Below the pieces are notes generated by a model that had not been told where the DNA came from, did no database searches, and worked only from the letters and a program-made list of their open reading frames with translations. A DNA stretch of 64,000 nucleotides from Dioscorea cayenensis subsp. rotundata. Lineage: Eukaryota; Streptophyta; Magnoliopsida; Dioscoreales; Dioscoreaceae. Every line of letters begins with the position of its first letter. Within the stretch, counting starts at the first letter, position 1. Location: the NCBI RefSeq assembly GCF_009730915.1, contig NC_052489.1, positions 9,928,333 through 9,992,332 on the forward strand, in the 5' to 3' direction. Of the stretch, positions 1 through 11,429 are shown one piece after another. Both the position numbers and the translations under genes were made by a program.

Positions 1-1275
1 ATGTGGAAATTCCACATGAGCGTGTGTAAAATCCATAGGCCCGTGTGGTCGCCCGATTCCAGCCCTATTTAAAGCCGATTCAGCCCCGATTTCAGCATTC
101 TTTTCTCCATCCTTTCCACAACTAGAGAGAGGGTTTCGGTGAGGGTTTTGAGAGATATTGGCTAAGGTTTTGGAGAGGTTCTACGGCTCCGACATCGTCA
201 TTCCTAAGGAAGAAGGTTGGTAGGGGAGCTTCCGTCGAGGCATATCCTATACCGGACGAGGGAATCCTTGGACGACGAGTAGAGGACTTTCCACAAGACC
301 ATCAACACGACTATCGTGAGGGTTTCTCTATGGATTCATTGCTTTTATATTCTATTTCTTTGATTGTACTTAGCTCCATGGAGAGCTAAACCCCTAGTGG
401 GTACTTGGGTATTTGTGAACCCTAGGATATATTTGTTTCATTGAATCTCTTTATTATGCTTTCAATTAATTGATGTTTGTTGTGAGTTCCAACCTTGAAT
501 GATTGATTGTATGAACATTTCCCCTAGAGTGACACTAGGGTTGGGAGTTCTTGTTGGTAACCTTGTGAGTGAGTGACACACCACGAGCGTTAGACAAAGC
601 TAGGTTGGAGAGGGTTGAGAGGGTGAGTCGAGAGGTACAGGAGCGTCCCCTTTCTCCTCCGACGTGATAGATTTTACCTCCGTTCCTCGAGTTCTTTGCT
701 GCCATAATAGAGTGAATGGTCTAAGGGATGACCCTCCGCTGGTGCTTAGTTGCGCGTGCAACGGAGTGAAGCGTTGAGGTGATCTTAGTATCTAGGGCTT
801 AATTGTGGTTAGGGACCTTCCACTTGGACCAAAGGGTTAGGTCTATAATTAGGAAGAGATTTATCACTTGGAGTCCGTAGAGCTCATTGCAACTCTATTC
901 GATTGCGAGGTTGAGAGGTTATCTAATCTCTCCTCTGGGATATGTATAGAGTTAGGCATAGTTGACCTTAGGTTTGGGACTATGTATTTAAGGATTTCCA
1001 CGACTTACCATTGCATCGATTAGGAAGCATAATAGAGGGTTCTTGCACTTGAACGATTGTCCTAGGCGGAGTATTATCCGAGTACCCCATCTTTATCGAT
1101 TGCCTTACCTCCTCCTTTACTTGTGCTTTCTTACTCGTTGTTTTTACTTTTGAGAATTGAATCATTGTCACACTTATCACTATTGATCTTTCACATAGCT
1201 AAGAAGTGGATTAAGTGTTTTTATTCCCTATTCCCTGTGGATTCGATACCCGCTCATCCGGGATTATTACTTTGA
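1..1275 (+). mobile_element. Family-1 (Athila-type) LTR, 5' end cut by window edge
   Basis: The stretch resembles, on the plus strand, the reverse complement of the LTRs at 41744-43608 and 53162-55038. Shared blocks include the 'agccctatttaaa' region near 62, the 'tggagagctaaacccctagtgggtac' region near 380 and the 'ctgtggattcgatacccgctcatc' block near 1239. The homology stops near 1275, so the last ~40 bp of the LTR (to TGTCA) are missing. The 61-70 aa reading frames here are not genes. The element body is not visible. Confidence 0.8.
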
Positions 1276-1443
1276 ACAAGCCAACATGCAATCTATTATG
1301 CAAGATATTAAAAAGAAAAATATTATATAAAATACCAAAAATAATTAAATTAGAATTTAACAAAAACAAAAACTTTGAACAAGCCTATGTAAACAATTAG
1401 GGTATTTCAAAAAAAACAAAAAAAAACAAAAAAAAAACAATTA

Positions 1444-2944
1444 GGGTGTGTTTGATACGCAACAAAGTACAGCTTAAGTAGTACAGAACATAACGAGTAG
1501 TTGTGGTATAGCACAACTACTTGTACTATATCATGTTTGATATTTTATGGATAGCGCAAAACTTTTTGTGATGTTCTTCATTTGATTTCTTGAGTACTAG
1601 ACAAAATATGGTAAAATTACTTCTGATATCCTTTGTACTATCCTATGTTTGTTTTACAATAAACAACTTCACAAGTAAATTTCAAAGTTTCTCATTTTCA
1701 ATATTAACCTAATTAAATTTTTTTTTATAGTTAATAAACTCATTAAATCAAAATTATATATATTTTTTAAATTTTCAAAATATATGCAAAAATAATTTCT
1801 TCCTAAAAAATACATGATAAATTCAGTTAATATGTTAATCTGCTAAATAATAAAATTTGTTATAATCCGTATAACTTAATTTATAATCAATAATCTTATT
1901 AATACATGATAATCGGTGTATGCATGTATGGTATTTTTTTAATGGTTTTTATATGAATATACTAATATGTTTGATATGTCTATGAAAATTATATCCATGA
2001 TTCATGGATATAGATATAAAGAGATTTATATTTATTTTTTATACAATTTAAATTTTCATTTTTTTTGATGGAAATATAAAAACTTATGTTAATTTTTATG
2101 ATTTAAAATTTTAATTTTAAGATATAGATCAAGATATTTCTCACTTTTATTTATCCCATAGAGATGATTATGAGTCAAACATCCAATTAAAAGGGAGACA
2201 CACAACCTAAATCAAAAGAAATCTCATCCTTCCACTATTTGGTTGCAAAGATCCTATTATATAGAAATCAAATATTAATTTAGATGAAATACATCTCTTT
2301 TGCATTAAAAAAATTGTATATTATTCAAATTGAAATGAAAACACAAATAGCATAAGGAAAATTATAAAATATAGCAATATAATTCTAAATTAATCATAAA
2401 TATAATTAACCCCCTTATTTATTGAGTAATTGAATGAAATAAATTAAAAAAGCTAATAATCTCAACAACATGTACTTTTTCAGTGTGAATAGTTAACTGA
2501 TAATTCTAGAGTCCCTGGAAACCCTAAAATTTCAAAGAGCCTTTCAAATTTTAGAGAGACGAGAGGGCAAAAACCATAGAAGAGAGGAAAAGAGGAGGGA
2601 AAGGGAGAGGGAGTGGGAGAAGGTCTATGAAGATGATATGAAGATGAGGAAGGGCTTTGGCAGAGGAAGAGAAGGATGTGTAAGATCGGGGACTTGATGA
2701 GCGTCTTGGGATGTGGAATGCATGATTGTAATTTTTATACTTTATTTAGGGTAATTTAATCTTTTAGTTGTGCTATACCACGATAAAATTTTTCTATTGA
2801 GGTTTTGATGTTACAAAAATTTTATTTGCTTGTTTTGTACTCTGATATCCTCTTGTGTCGTATTCTCAACCTTTTTACAAACCAAACAAGGAATAAGAGA
2901 AGTTGTGTTGTGCTGTACCTCAAAATTTTGTATCAAATGGACCA
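1444..2944. mobile_element. PIF/Harbinger (Tourist)-like non-autonomous element, 1.5 kb
   Basis: The stretch is flanked by TTA at 1441-1443 and TTA at 2945-2947. The left end reads GGGTGTGTTTGATAC and the inverted right end reads TGGTCCATTTGATAC; both continue to a shared GTACAGC block. TTA duplication with such ends is typical of PIF/Harbinger MITEs. The interior is AT-rich with no coding capacity. At 1.5 kb it is long for a MITE, so an internally deleted larger element is possible. The terminal repeats are imperfect, which suggests age. Confidence 0.6.
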
Positions 2945-2947
2945 TTA

Positions 2948-3488
2948 GTATTTGAAAGATTTTTGCAAAATAGAAACCAACATAATAAATACCCCTATAT
3001 TTACATTCAAAATGGGATAAAGTTTCTCAAATTTTTTACTTTGAAAAAAAGACATCTTGGATGTAACCTTGAAAGTGTTGACAAAGTTACAATGTGATAA
3101 GTGCTTGAACATGCATATTTTATATATCATTTGCACTACATATAGCATGAAATTTCATATATTCAACACCAAACTACTACAAAATTATATTCTTTCGTTC
3201 ACCATGGGATCTAATTGCATTTCAGGGCTGAAGAAGCAAATATGGAAGCGATTTAAGACAGATGGGACCAAAATACAACTTCCAAAACATCACCACGCCC
3301 GTGGTCTGATCGTGCCAATGTGCAAACCCACAGGAAAACTTTATAGGATCTAGAATGACCTTTAAAATGGCCGTTGTATAGTGCCGGTGGTCAATGCATA
3401 CAACGCCCATAGTCAGACCATGAAAAGACACGACTTATGGCCCAAAAAACCTAACTTTGATCACACTGGCAGTTGTGACCCCTTGGTG
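2948..3488. other. Intergenic, no gene seen
   Basis: Short reading frames on both strands (64-98 aa) have no recognisable motif and overlap one another. A GC-richer patch at 3285-3475 ('cacgcccgtggtctga' type wording) resembles LTR sequence of copia or gypsy style and may be an LTR scrap. Confidence 0.4.
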
Positions 3489-4063
3489 CACTACAAAAAA
3501 CAGACATTTTGCGGCGAGCATTTCATGATGGTTTATGTAAACTGACTCCAAATACAATATTCACGGTAGTTATAGTGGCGGTTTAAAGAAATGCCACAAA
3601 AATTCATGCATTTAGTGGTGGTAATCCATAAAACCGCCACGAAATGTAGCAATTTGTGGCAGTTAGAAGAAAACCGTCGCCAAATACATGAATGTCGTTG
3701 CAATTTTGTTATAACCGCTGCAAAATGTATGCATTTCACGACCATTTACATGACAATCGTCACGAAGTGCAGATTCTCACCCCTTTTTTTTTATTCTGTA
3801 TCAATGTTATTTTTTTATTTTACATTGAGGTTAGTCTCATTAAATTGCTCTAAATTAACAATATCATTATACATTAATTAATCCCTGAGTAATTATTAGT
3901 CTAACTTGATATTTTGATACCCTATTTTAAATAAAATTCAACCGATATGTAATTAGCATTTGTAATCTAAGTTTTTATTTAAATTTGAAACACGCAGAAT
4001 TTAAAAAAAACTATTATAAATTAGGTAAAATATCATGTAATGTAAGTGAAATGTGTTTATTGT
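3489..4063 (+). mobile_element. CACTA-like terminus with subterminal repeats (copy 1)
   Basis: The stretch starts with CACTACAAAAAA, the usual terminus of plant CACTA (EnSpm/CMC) transposons. From 3505 to 3780 short motifs of the type 'accgccacgaaatg' / 'ggcggttt' recur in both orientations about every 30-45 bp, as in CACTA subterminal arrays. No transposase and no opposite terminus were found, so this is a fragment or a deleted derivative. The overlapping 70-96 aa frames are repeat translations. Confidence 0.5.
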
Positions 4064-4805
4064 CACTACAAAAAAATAATAATAATATTTTGCAACAAAA
4101 GTTGAGCGATGGCCTCAAATCGCCCTCGCAAAAAGTTATTTTTGCAGCCATTTCAAATCCCCATCGCAAAATAATAAGTTTTTGTAACCAACACAAATAG
4201 TCATCACAAAAACTATAACCTTTTGTGACTAAAACAATTACCTGCCGCAAAAGCTATGACCTTTTGTGATGCACATGAATATATACCCGTTGCAAAAACT
4301 ATAGTATTTTCGACCACCATATACATCAATCGCAAAAGCTATAAGCTTCTATAACCTTTTGCAACCAACACAAATACACGTCACAAAAACTATAATCATT
4401 TAGACCAAAAAAAAATTTGTTGCAGATACAATAAGATTGTGTGACCAATACTGATAACCGGCACAAAAACAATGACCTTCAGTAATGACAACCATATATG
4501 GTTGTCACAAAACCTATGAATTTTTACGAACAAAACAATTGCCGTCATAAAAACTATAAGATGTATACCCAAGTTATTGTGATGACAACAAGGGTCGTCG
4601 CAAAACTTACAAACATTTGCAGCCAAAATCAAATGTCGTCTCAAAAGTTGAGTTTTGCAACCATGATGAATGCTGTTGTAAAAATTATAAGCTTTTGTGA
4701 CCAACATTGAGATTGTTGTAAAAACTATAAGATTTTGTAACCAATACTTATGCATGTACAAAAATTATATCTTGTTCAACCAACTTACATGTCATCACAA
4801 GAAGC
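4064..4805 (+). mobile_element. CACTA-like terminus with subterminal repeats (copy 2)
   Basis: A second CACTACAAAAAA start at 4064 is followed by at least fifteen degenerate ~40-bp units of the form 'cgtcgcaaaaactataagcttttgtgaccaacacaaat' running to about 4800. It has the same orientation as the copy starting at 3489 but a different unit sequence, so it is probably a different family. No transposase is present. The 121-aa minus frame at 4396-4761 only reads through this array. Confidence 0.5.
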
Positions 4806-6173
4806 TTTTATTTTCAAAAAATAAAGAAGTACTTTTATTGACATATCAAGCTCTCATAAAGTACTTCTTAGAAAATATTTACGCATATACTACCACAACC
4901 TCATTTCAGATGCTTTAGATATTTTTAAATGAGACCAAATGTTATGCTTTTTTTTTAGTTAAGACCGAATGTCTACTTTGAATTAATGCTAATTGGATTA
5001 AAAAATAAAATAAAATTACTTTTTTACAAGTAAATTTCCAATTAAATATTTTGTATAATTTTAAAAATTTTCACTAGAAGAAAAAGTAACTAGTTTTAAT
5101 TTATGATCACTGCAAGAGACTTATTTATATAAATTTTCACAAATAGGGAGCATAACCAGTTTTAGTAATTATTAAAATGATATTTTAGAGTAAATTATGA
5201 AAATCGAACTCAAACATAACTATAAGTTTAGTAAATAAAAAAATAGCCAAATTGTGATTAATCATAGGATTAAATTGCAAAAACAATGAATAAAAAAGAA
5301 AAGAAAATAAAAAACTTAAACGTTAAATTGCAAGAAAAAATAAATAATATTATTTCATAAAAAATAATGTCTTCTTCAATAACATCGGTAAATAAGACAT
5401 TGTTGAAGGTTATTATAATATATTAAAAACTTTATATTATTTTGCATAATTATTTTAAACTTTAAATAAATACAATAAATATTTTATTAGGGCTAAAATA
5501 AGAATTTTTTTAGAAGAATTTAAAAGAGGATTGTTTTTTAACAAATTTAAAAAAAAAAGTTAAACTTTCGAAACCATTGCTCATTCCCAAAACTTCATCT
5601 TGTTCTTCACCAGCGTTGCTCAAGCCCTAAAAATCCTTCCCTCCAAGCTTTTTCATAGTTCTAATTATTTTAACATCGTTGAAGCCATCGGAGACTCTAT
5701 CTCACTATTCAAGGTCCGTGATCATGTTTGCTTCTTCGTTCGGTCTAGTTTCTTATTGCTGATGAGAAGAATCTGTGAGTATTTTTTTAGTTCAATTTCT
5801 TGTTTCTTCTCTTTTGTTTCAACTTATGATATGTAGATCTTTTGTCTTCTTTTTTCTTTATTTTGAGAATTTTTGGTGTTTGTGATTTGTTTTACGGTTT
5901 GTTTAGAGAAAATTGAGATATGATTGTTGGATGGATTTAGTTTTTCTTGTCTAAATATTTTGATCTAAATTAGTTGTTTTAGATGTTTGTGAGCACTGTT
6001 TGTTCTTCAATTTTAATGGAAATTTTGGTGTGTGTGATCAGAGCTTGGATTGGAAAAAAATTGTCCTTTTTATATATGACTTACTGTTATGGAATAGCAT
6101 AAAAGATAGAAACTTGATCAAGGTTAAAAACTTAAATATACACTAGAAAGAGGGCATATATACAATAACATAC
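4806..6173. other. AT-rich intergenic sequence
   Basis: No convincing gene was seen. A 78-codon plus frame at 5600-5836 has a hydrophobic, compositionally biased translation and no recognisable motif. The region 5340-5420 holds an inverted repeat around 'ttcaataaca...tgttgaa' that may be a small transposon remnant. Confidence 0.5.
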
Positions 6174-6409
6174 CATTGGAAGATCCCTGCTCAAAACAAC
6201 ATCAAGTCCTAATTCAATGCTAGCTTCTATTAATGCAGTTACATGTAACTCAGAGGTAACAACATAGTCAAAGATGGAAACAATCTTCACTTGTAAATTT
6301 GGAGATGAGATCCTAAATGTTTCAACAAAGCGAGCTATCACCCCAGAATCTATCATCTCCTTGTGAAGGTCGCAATTAGTTTGATGCCATTCTTTTATCA
6401 GCATGACAG
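6174..6409 (-). pseudogene. Armadillo-repeat-like protein, single exon fragment
   Basis: On the minus strand an open stretch of about 78 codons is bounded by a plausible acceptor (ttttgaag, just above 6409) and a plausible donor (CCAATG|GTATGT, just below 6174). Its translation contains EMIDSGVIARFVETF and SSPNLQVKIVSIFDY. Alternating helices with 'SPNLQ.K..SI' wording resemble plant armadillo-repeat proteins. No neighbouring exons were found on either side, so this is probably an isolated exon, either a gene relic or a fragment carried by a transposon. The family call is tentative. Confidence 0.4.
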
Positions 6410-7429
6410 CTTCAAAATAAGGATTAATAAAAAAAATACAAAATAAGCCAAACCCTTTTCCACATTTATAGCATGATTAAGGGTGACGATAAAAATGTAG
6501 TAGGAAAAAAATTGATTAGTCCAAATTATCAACTATAGTAAAGCAACCCATCCTTGAATCCATACATGCATGCATCGTCAATGTTCAATTGCAACTGATC
6601 GATGCGTCATATAAATTATATCCGCAACTTCCTAAGTACAACAATTGCAAAGAAAACAACATAAGAAATCCTAGACACTAGCATACTTCCGTTATCGATT
6701 ACAATGTTCTTTCCTTTTAGTCTTTCCTGTAAACATTGCTTCTCATAATAAACCAACCTAATCATTCTGGGAGGAACTAGAAGGAGATTTAGTGTGAATA
6801 AACAACATTGTAATTTTGGTTATGATTTGGATAGGGAACAAAGTGCTTCCGAGTGGTTTATTTATTTTAGACAAATTCACTAATTATTATATAAAATATG
6901 CACGTTCAAGCACTTATCATGCTTCCATTCTTCTGATAATTTTTCTAAGTCCTGATCTAGGGTATATAAAATGTCTTTATGAAATGCACTCATCAATAGC
7001 CATTCCTAGCTTCAAAGACCAATACAATCATGTAAATTCTATAAATCTACAAGAAAAGAATGGATCCATTGAAAAACTTCCTTGAATCTTCACTGTTTGG
7101 ATAATGAGATGGCTTCTCCTCCAAGAATTCTTGGTCTTTACCTTCAATCTTTCTCCAAGTCTTCTACGATCTTCCTTCTAGAATAGGGTTCTAAACTCCT
7201 TCTATGAATGCTCCAAGAGTCAGTAAAAGTCTTCTATAAGTGTCTCAAAGGTTCGGCCAAAATGATACCCTCAGAATTGTGCCTTCAAGTATTTATAAGC
7301 TTCGGTTCTCACCATGTTTTCACAATGGTTATGGTGATTAGCCATGGTTCAACTCAAAGATTCCTCCAAAATGCTCTAGAAGATTCACCACTTTGGAACG
7401 AACATGTTTACTAAAAAATATTAACCATG
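6410..7429. other. Intergenic, possible LTR debris
   Basis: No gene was seen. The block 7080-7390 ('ggatccattgaaaaacttccttgaatcttc', 'ctccaagaattcttgg') reads like LTR sequence, and 'ttagccatggttcaa' near 7340 recurs in similar form near 10375. The LINE tail and the chromovirus LTR between them may therefore have inserted into one older repeat. The 68-89 aa frames here carry no motif. Confidence 0.35.
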
Positions 7430-8094
7430 TGAAAGATATCACTTGTGCTAATATGATGCTGTCTGGCAAGAAGTTAATCTTGAATAATTTCTCACATGCT
7501 GATGGCTTATTCCTTTTCTTTGCATCAATTTGGAATGAACATGATTAGGTAAGCAAGAATGGTTTCTTTATAACTTTTTCTAATTATACTGTCTCCTTTG
7601 CAGGATAAATGTCCAACTTTGTTGAGAATCAAATTGTTACTAAAATTCAATGACTGGTTGTTGCCCTTAAGACTACTGTGGATCAAGGCTTGTATATTCA
7701 AAATGTATTCATCAGTACTTATAAAATTTATCCTTTACTTAATTCCGCTGATCCGGTTTTTACTTGCTATTTCACTCCCTAGATCAATAGCCTCTGATAG
7801 ATTATTGAAGATGCTCTCCATACTCGCATTCATATTATCCCTCGTGATTGGATGGAAGCGCGCTACTCTTGCTTGAAACATGCACACGCTTAACCTGCAC
7901 CATGATGGTTGTGACCATCCCAAATGGCTCAAGCAAGCTTTTGTTGATTCAAGTTTTGTTTTTTAACTTCTCAGTTGTTCCTTGTATCCTAGTCTCCTTC
8001 TAGTTTTTTGTTTCTTTTTGTTGTAGTTTCCTAGCTATTATCTTTTGAATAAAATAACCTTGGGGCTCCTTTCTTCAAAAAAAAAAAAAACTTT
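7430..8094 (+). mobile_element. 5'-truncated L1-type LINE, 3' end with poly(A)
   Basis: The stretch matches in order the 3' part of the LINE at 12522-19093: the 'ggcttattccttttctttgcatc..tttggaatgaa' region near 7504 corresponds to 18476 onward, and the tail 'ggggctcctttcttc' plus a run of 14 A ends at 8094. 5' truncation with a poly(A) tail is the usual outcome of LINE target-primed reverse transcription. The start is approximate and I could not define a target-site duplication. The 92-aa frame at 7598 is the decayed RNase H-like end of ORF2. Confidence 0.65.
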
Positions 8095-8401
8095 TTAGCC
8101 TCTATGGAATTGCATGTGGTGTTCCAGTCATGGTTATTGTCACGTCCAAACCCGTAAGCCCACGGGACGTGATAACCACCGCGATAATCCTGAGGAAGGA
8201 CACCCCGCCACTCAAACTTGGAAACATCAATATTTTCCCAAATACAATACAAAGTAGTGAAAATAATGCCACATAGCGGAAGTAACTACAACAACAACAA
8301 AACAACAACGATAACCATAAATAGGGAGGTCCACAAATGCATAGGGAAACACCACTACAATAGTAGTAGAGCTAATACACGAGAGTTTAAGAGTTGTTTA
8401 G

Positions 8402-8483
8402 ATATAAAAACATGCAACAGAGTTCTCTAAACACTAGTGGATCTAAAAACATGCAACAGAGTTCTCTAACCACTAGTGGATCT
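8402..8483. repeat. Two-copy tandem repeat, ~41 bp
   Basis: Two adjacent copies of a unit containing 'aaaaacatgcaacagagttc' followed by 'tctaaacactagtgg' / 'tctaaccactagtgg' lie inside the minus-strand LTR. They differ at very few positions, so the duplication is recent. Confidence 0.75.
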
Positions 8484-9924
8484 AAGACTCAAACATATGT
8501 TGATGACCAAAATAACATACATGACCATGAAGAAAAAATACATAAAATAGAACAATAGAAAATGCTTAGCACGCTACCACACAACCACACTTACTAAGTG
8601 CAATAGCTTGGGAGAAAGAAAGAGGGGTGAGCAACTAAAATTACTCAGTGAGGGAAGGTTAGCACAACTCTATTAGAAAATACCAAAATAATATTTTACT
8701 AATATTTTAACTAGTTTAGAGCATAATTGCACATATTAGTAAACTTTAACACAATATAATGAAAAGATAGAGTTAAGAAGGTCTTTTTACCTCAATTAGG
8801 GTTTTACAACATCAAATCCACAAAATCCCAAACATGGTGTCCAAAATATGAAAACATGTTAACATCAAGCTAAACTTTTACCATAAAACATATAATCAAA
8901 GAAGTTCCAAATATGAGTATAACAAACTAAATAACATATGTTTTGAAGTAGATAAACACAATACTAGTGCCAAATCGAATTTATGGGAGACTACCATTTT
9001 AAGACGATAGCTGGGCTTCTCACCCTCACCAAAAATTCATGATGATACTATACACAAATCACAACAAAACAAATCTCAAACTCTGTTGCATGAAAACACC
9101 AACTCAATACAATACCTAACTCACAACACACACCTAGCATAAAGTACTCTAGAAACCTCTCTAAACCTTCGTCGTGGCCACGGCTAGGTTCAGAGACATC
9201 GAGGTGCTCATGCCCTTAATGTTGACCCATCGGTTGACCATATGGTGACATCGGCTCCCCGGTTACCTTCCAATTAGGGCTCTATACTTCACCTAAAATG
9301 TACCAACAAGTCTGCCGGTCTTCCATGCCACCTCAACAAGCTGTCAATGGAAACCGACTGCTATAGTAGGATGTCACCAACCAATAATACAAATATGCAT
9401 CTCATAATGAAAAGCCCATACCCATGACCATAATCACAACCGAACAACCATCATTTCCATACAAAGGACATGAAGAAAGCACAAGTATACCCAAAGCTTT
9501 GCAAATCCAATGAAGCACAACAATATAAAACATGCATCCTCAAGAAAATCCTTCTTTTTGAACAAAAATACATGCAAACATGAAACATAAGTAAATAACT
9601 CATTTCAACGCTTCTAAATTCAAAAACAAACACACACCAAGGTTTTCCACAAAAAATCTCCAATAAAAACAACAAAACGAGAGGGAAAGAAGAAAGAGGA
9701 GAACCATACCTCCAAGCTTCTCAAAACTCAAGGAAAACCTTCACATGAGAGGAGGAAAATGATATCTTCAAGCTTCTAACTCCAAACAAAGGCAAGGAAA
9801 AGAGAAGATTAAAGAGTGGGGAAAGAGATCTAAACAGGAGAAAGAAAGGGGAAGGAAGAAGGATAAGAAGAAGGGGAAAAGAAAAGGCAAAGGTTTGGGC
9901 CTTTAAGCCCTCGAAGCCCCTACA

Positions 9925-10095
9925 ATCAGGGCTCCTTGCAGGCTTCCTTGCGGCTGCAAGAGAGGCCACAAGGGCTCTCGAGATGCCCTTGCGTGTCCCT
10001 TGCGCCTGCAAGGGAGGCCCCAAGGCCTTGTAAGAGCCCTTGTAGGCTCCCTTGTGCTCCCAAGGGAGGCCACAAGACCTTAGACTTCCTTTTAA
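9925..10095. repeat. GC-rich degenerate repeat in LTR
   Basis: Short units of the type 'ctccttgcaggcttccttg..ctgcaagagaggcc' recur about every 55-65 bp, three times. Each contains a small self-complementary core (cttgc..gcaag). The patch stands out sharply from its AT-rich surroundings. Confidence 0.6.
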
Positions 10096-10669
10096 GGGTC
10101 TTCCCCATCCTTTCTTGCCCTCACTTGATCCCAACTTAGGTTCTAACACAAACAACAATCAAGAGAGCTCACACGCTAAAGATACACATGAGAAATGAGT
10201 CAAAAACAAATCAAGGAAGTAGAAAAAAAAGGTCGGAAGACTGTAGTCATGATGGAATATTTTAGTATAATGATCAAAATAGTTTACCATGACTTACTAG
10301 CATACTAACCACGCCCAGCTACTTTGCTCACCATGGATATGGTCAACTGCAAAAAACTCAAGCCTCTCTAGAATTAGCCATGGTGTTCAAACCACAGCTG
10401 TGGTCTCGCCACTAATGGCTCTAAGTCTTTTATTTTGGTTTTTTTTTTAAATAGTTAAAATGATTCTTTTTATTATCTAAAGAGTATTTTACTAGTAATA
10501 TTAAAAAATAAATAAATTAAGTATCAAATTTTATGATTTTAATTTAAAGAACAAGTGAAATTCTAAAAAAAATAATAATAATGAAAAAATTATGTACAAT
10601 CAACCAATTATCATCACTTGCAAAATTGAGAGTCATTAACGACACTTGCAGCCATTAGAGGACTTCAAG

Positions 10670-11265
10670 ATTCTTTCTCCTTGTTTAATCTTCTATTAGC
10701 CGTTTATTTTGTTTTATATTTTTTTTATTTGTTGATGTGTATTTCTTCTGCTATATATTCCTGTCAAATGATAGACATTTCTTATGGTATCCTTTGCTAA
10801 GTAGTTTTTTTTTAACAGTTAAGAGATAACTTTGAAATTATTTTGCGGAAACTTTTAAACCAATTAAATTTAATTTTTGATTTAATTAATTTTATTTAAA
10901 TTTAATATATGCTCTTTATTCTAATTGACTTATAAATCTTTGCTTATTTTCTCTGAAATATTCGAATCTTCCCTTGTTTTCTTTGAAGGCTAGTCTCATT
11001 AGTAGTTTATTTTGTTTTATTTTTTTTTATTTATGTGTTTTTCTTCTAATTTTCCTTTGGGATGATAGCCCGTTCTTGGGATATCTCCTTCTTCATACTT
11101 TATTCTTTTTAATAGTCCCACTTAGAATTTATTTTTGGAAATTTTTAATTAACCGAATAAATTTAGATTTTTTGAATTTAATTTAATATGAGGCCATCTT
11201 TTCCAATTGGCTTACAAGTCTTCCCATGTGTTTTGGAATATTCAAGTCCTCCCTTTTGTTCTCTC
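10670..11265. repeat. Diverged tandem duplication (~290 bp) upstream of the receptor-kinase relic
   Basis: The blocks 10670-10985 and 10970-11265 carry the same order of landmarks: 'agtttattttgtttta' with a T-run and 'tgtgtttttcttct', then 'ggaaactttt'/'ggaaattttt' with an AT-rich 'aatttaatt' stretch, then 'aattgrcttayaa' and 'ggaatattcaagtc'-like wording. The copies have drifted a good deal. This is non-coding sequence directly upstream of the LRR gene start. Confidence 0.5.
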
Positions 11266-11429
11266 TAATGAGACGTTTTCGGCGATAAGCTTCTCCTGTC
11301 CATGTCCGCCACTGAGATTACCATGTCTTTCTTTAGTGGCACCATGAACATGTATTAATGTATTAGTATTGCATTATAAAATCATCTCCTACATCTCCAT
11401 TAATTAATCATACAACACAGTTATTTGTC

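Larger units (their letters stand above)
8140..10149 (-). mobile_element. Chromovirus-type Ty3/gypsy LTR, probably solo
   Basis: The stretch begins (minus-strand 3' end) with TGTCACGTCCAAACCCG, the counterpart of the inverted 3' end of the gypsy LTR at 25629-28132 (TGTCACGCCCTGAACCCG). No gag-pol lies beside it. The other end is set at GGTTCTAACA (inverted start TGTTAGAACC), which is a guess, and no matching target duplication was seen. The LTR contains GC-rich repeats at 9925-10095. The 145-aa minus frame at 9721-10158 is a low-complexity translation of this LTR, not a gene. Confidence 0.5.

Noticed and set aside
4396..4761. 121-codon minus frame
   Set aside because: It reads through the CACTA-like subterminal repeat array; the amino-acid periodicity follows the ~40-bp units.
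5600..5836. Possible first exon of a plant gene
   Set aside because: A hydrophobic, Ser/Phe-rich translation in AT-rich DNA; no donor-linked continuation or motif.
9721..10158. 145-codon minus frame in the left region
   Set aside because: Low-complexity translation of the GC-rich, purine-biased LTR; no start context, domain or conserved motif.
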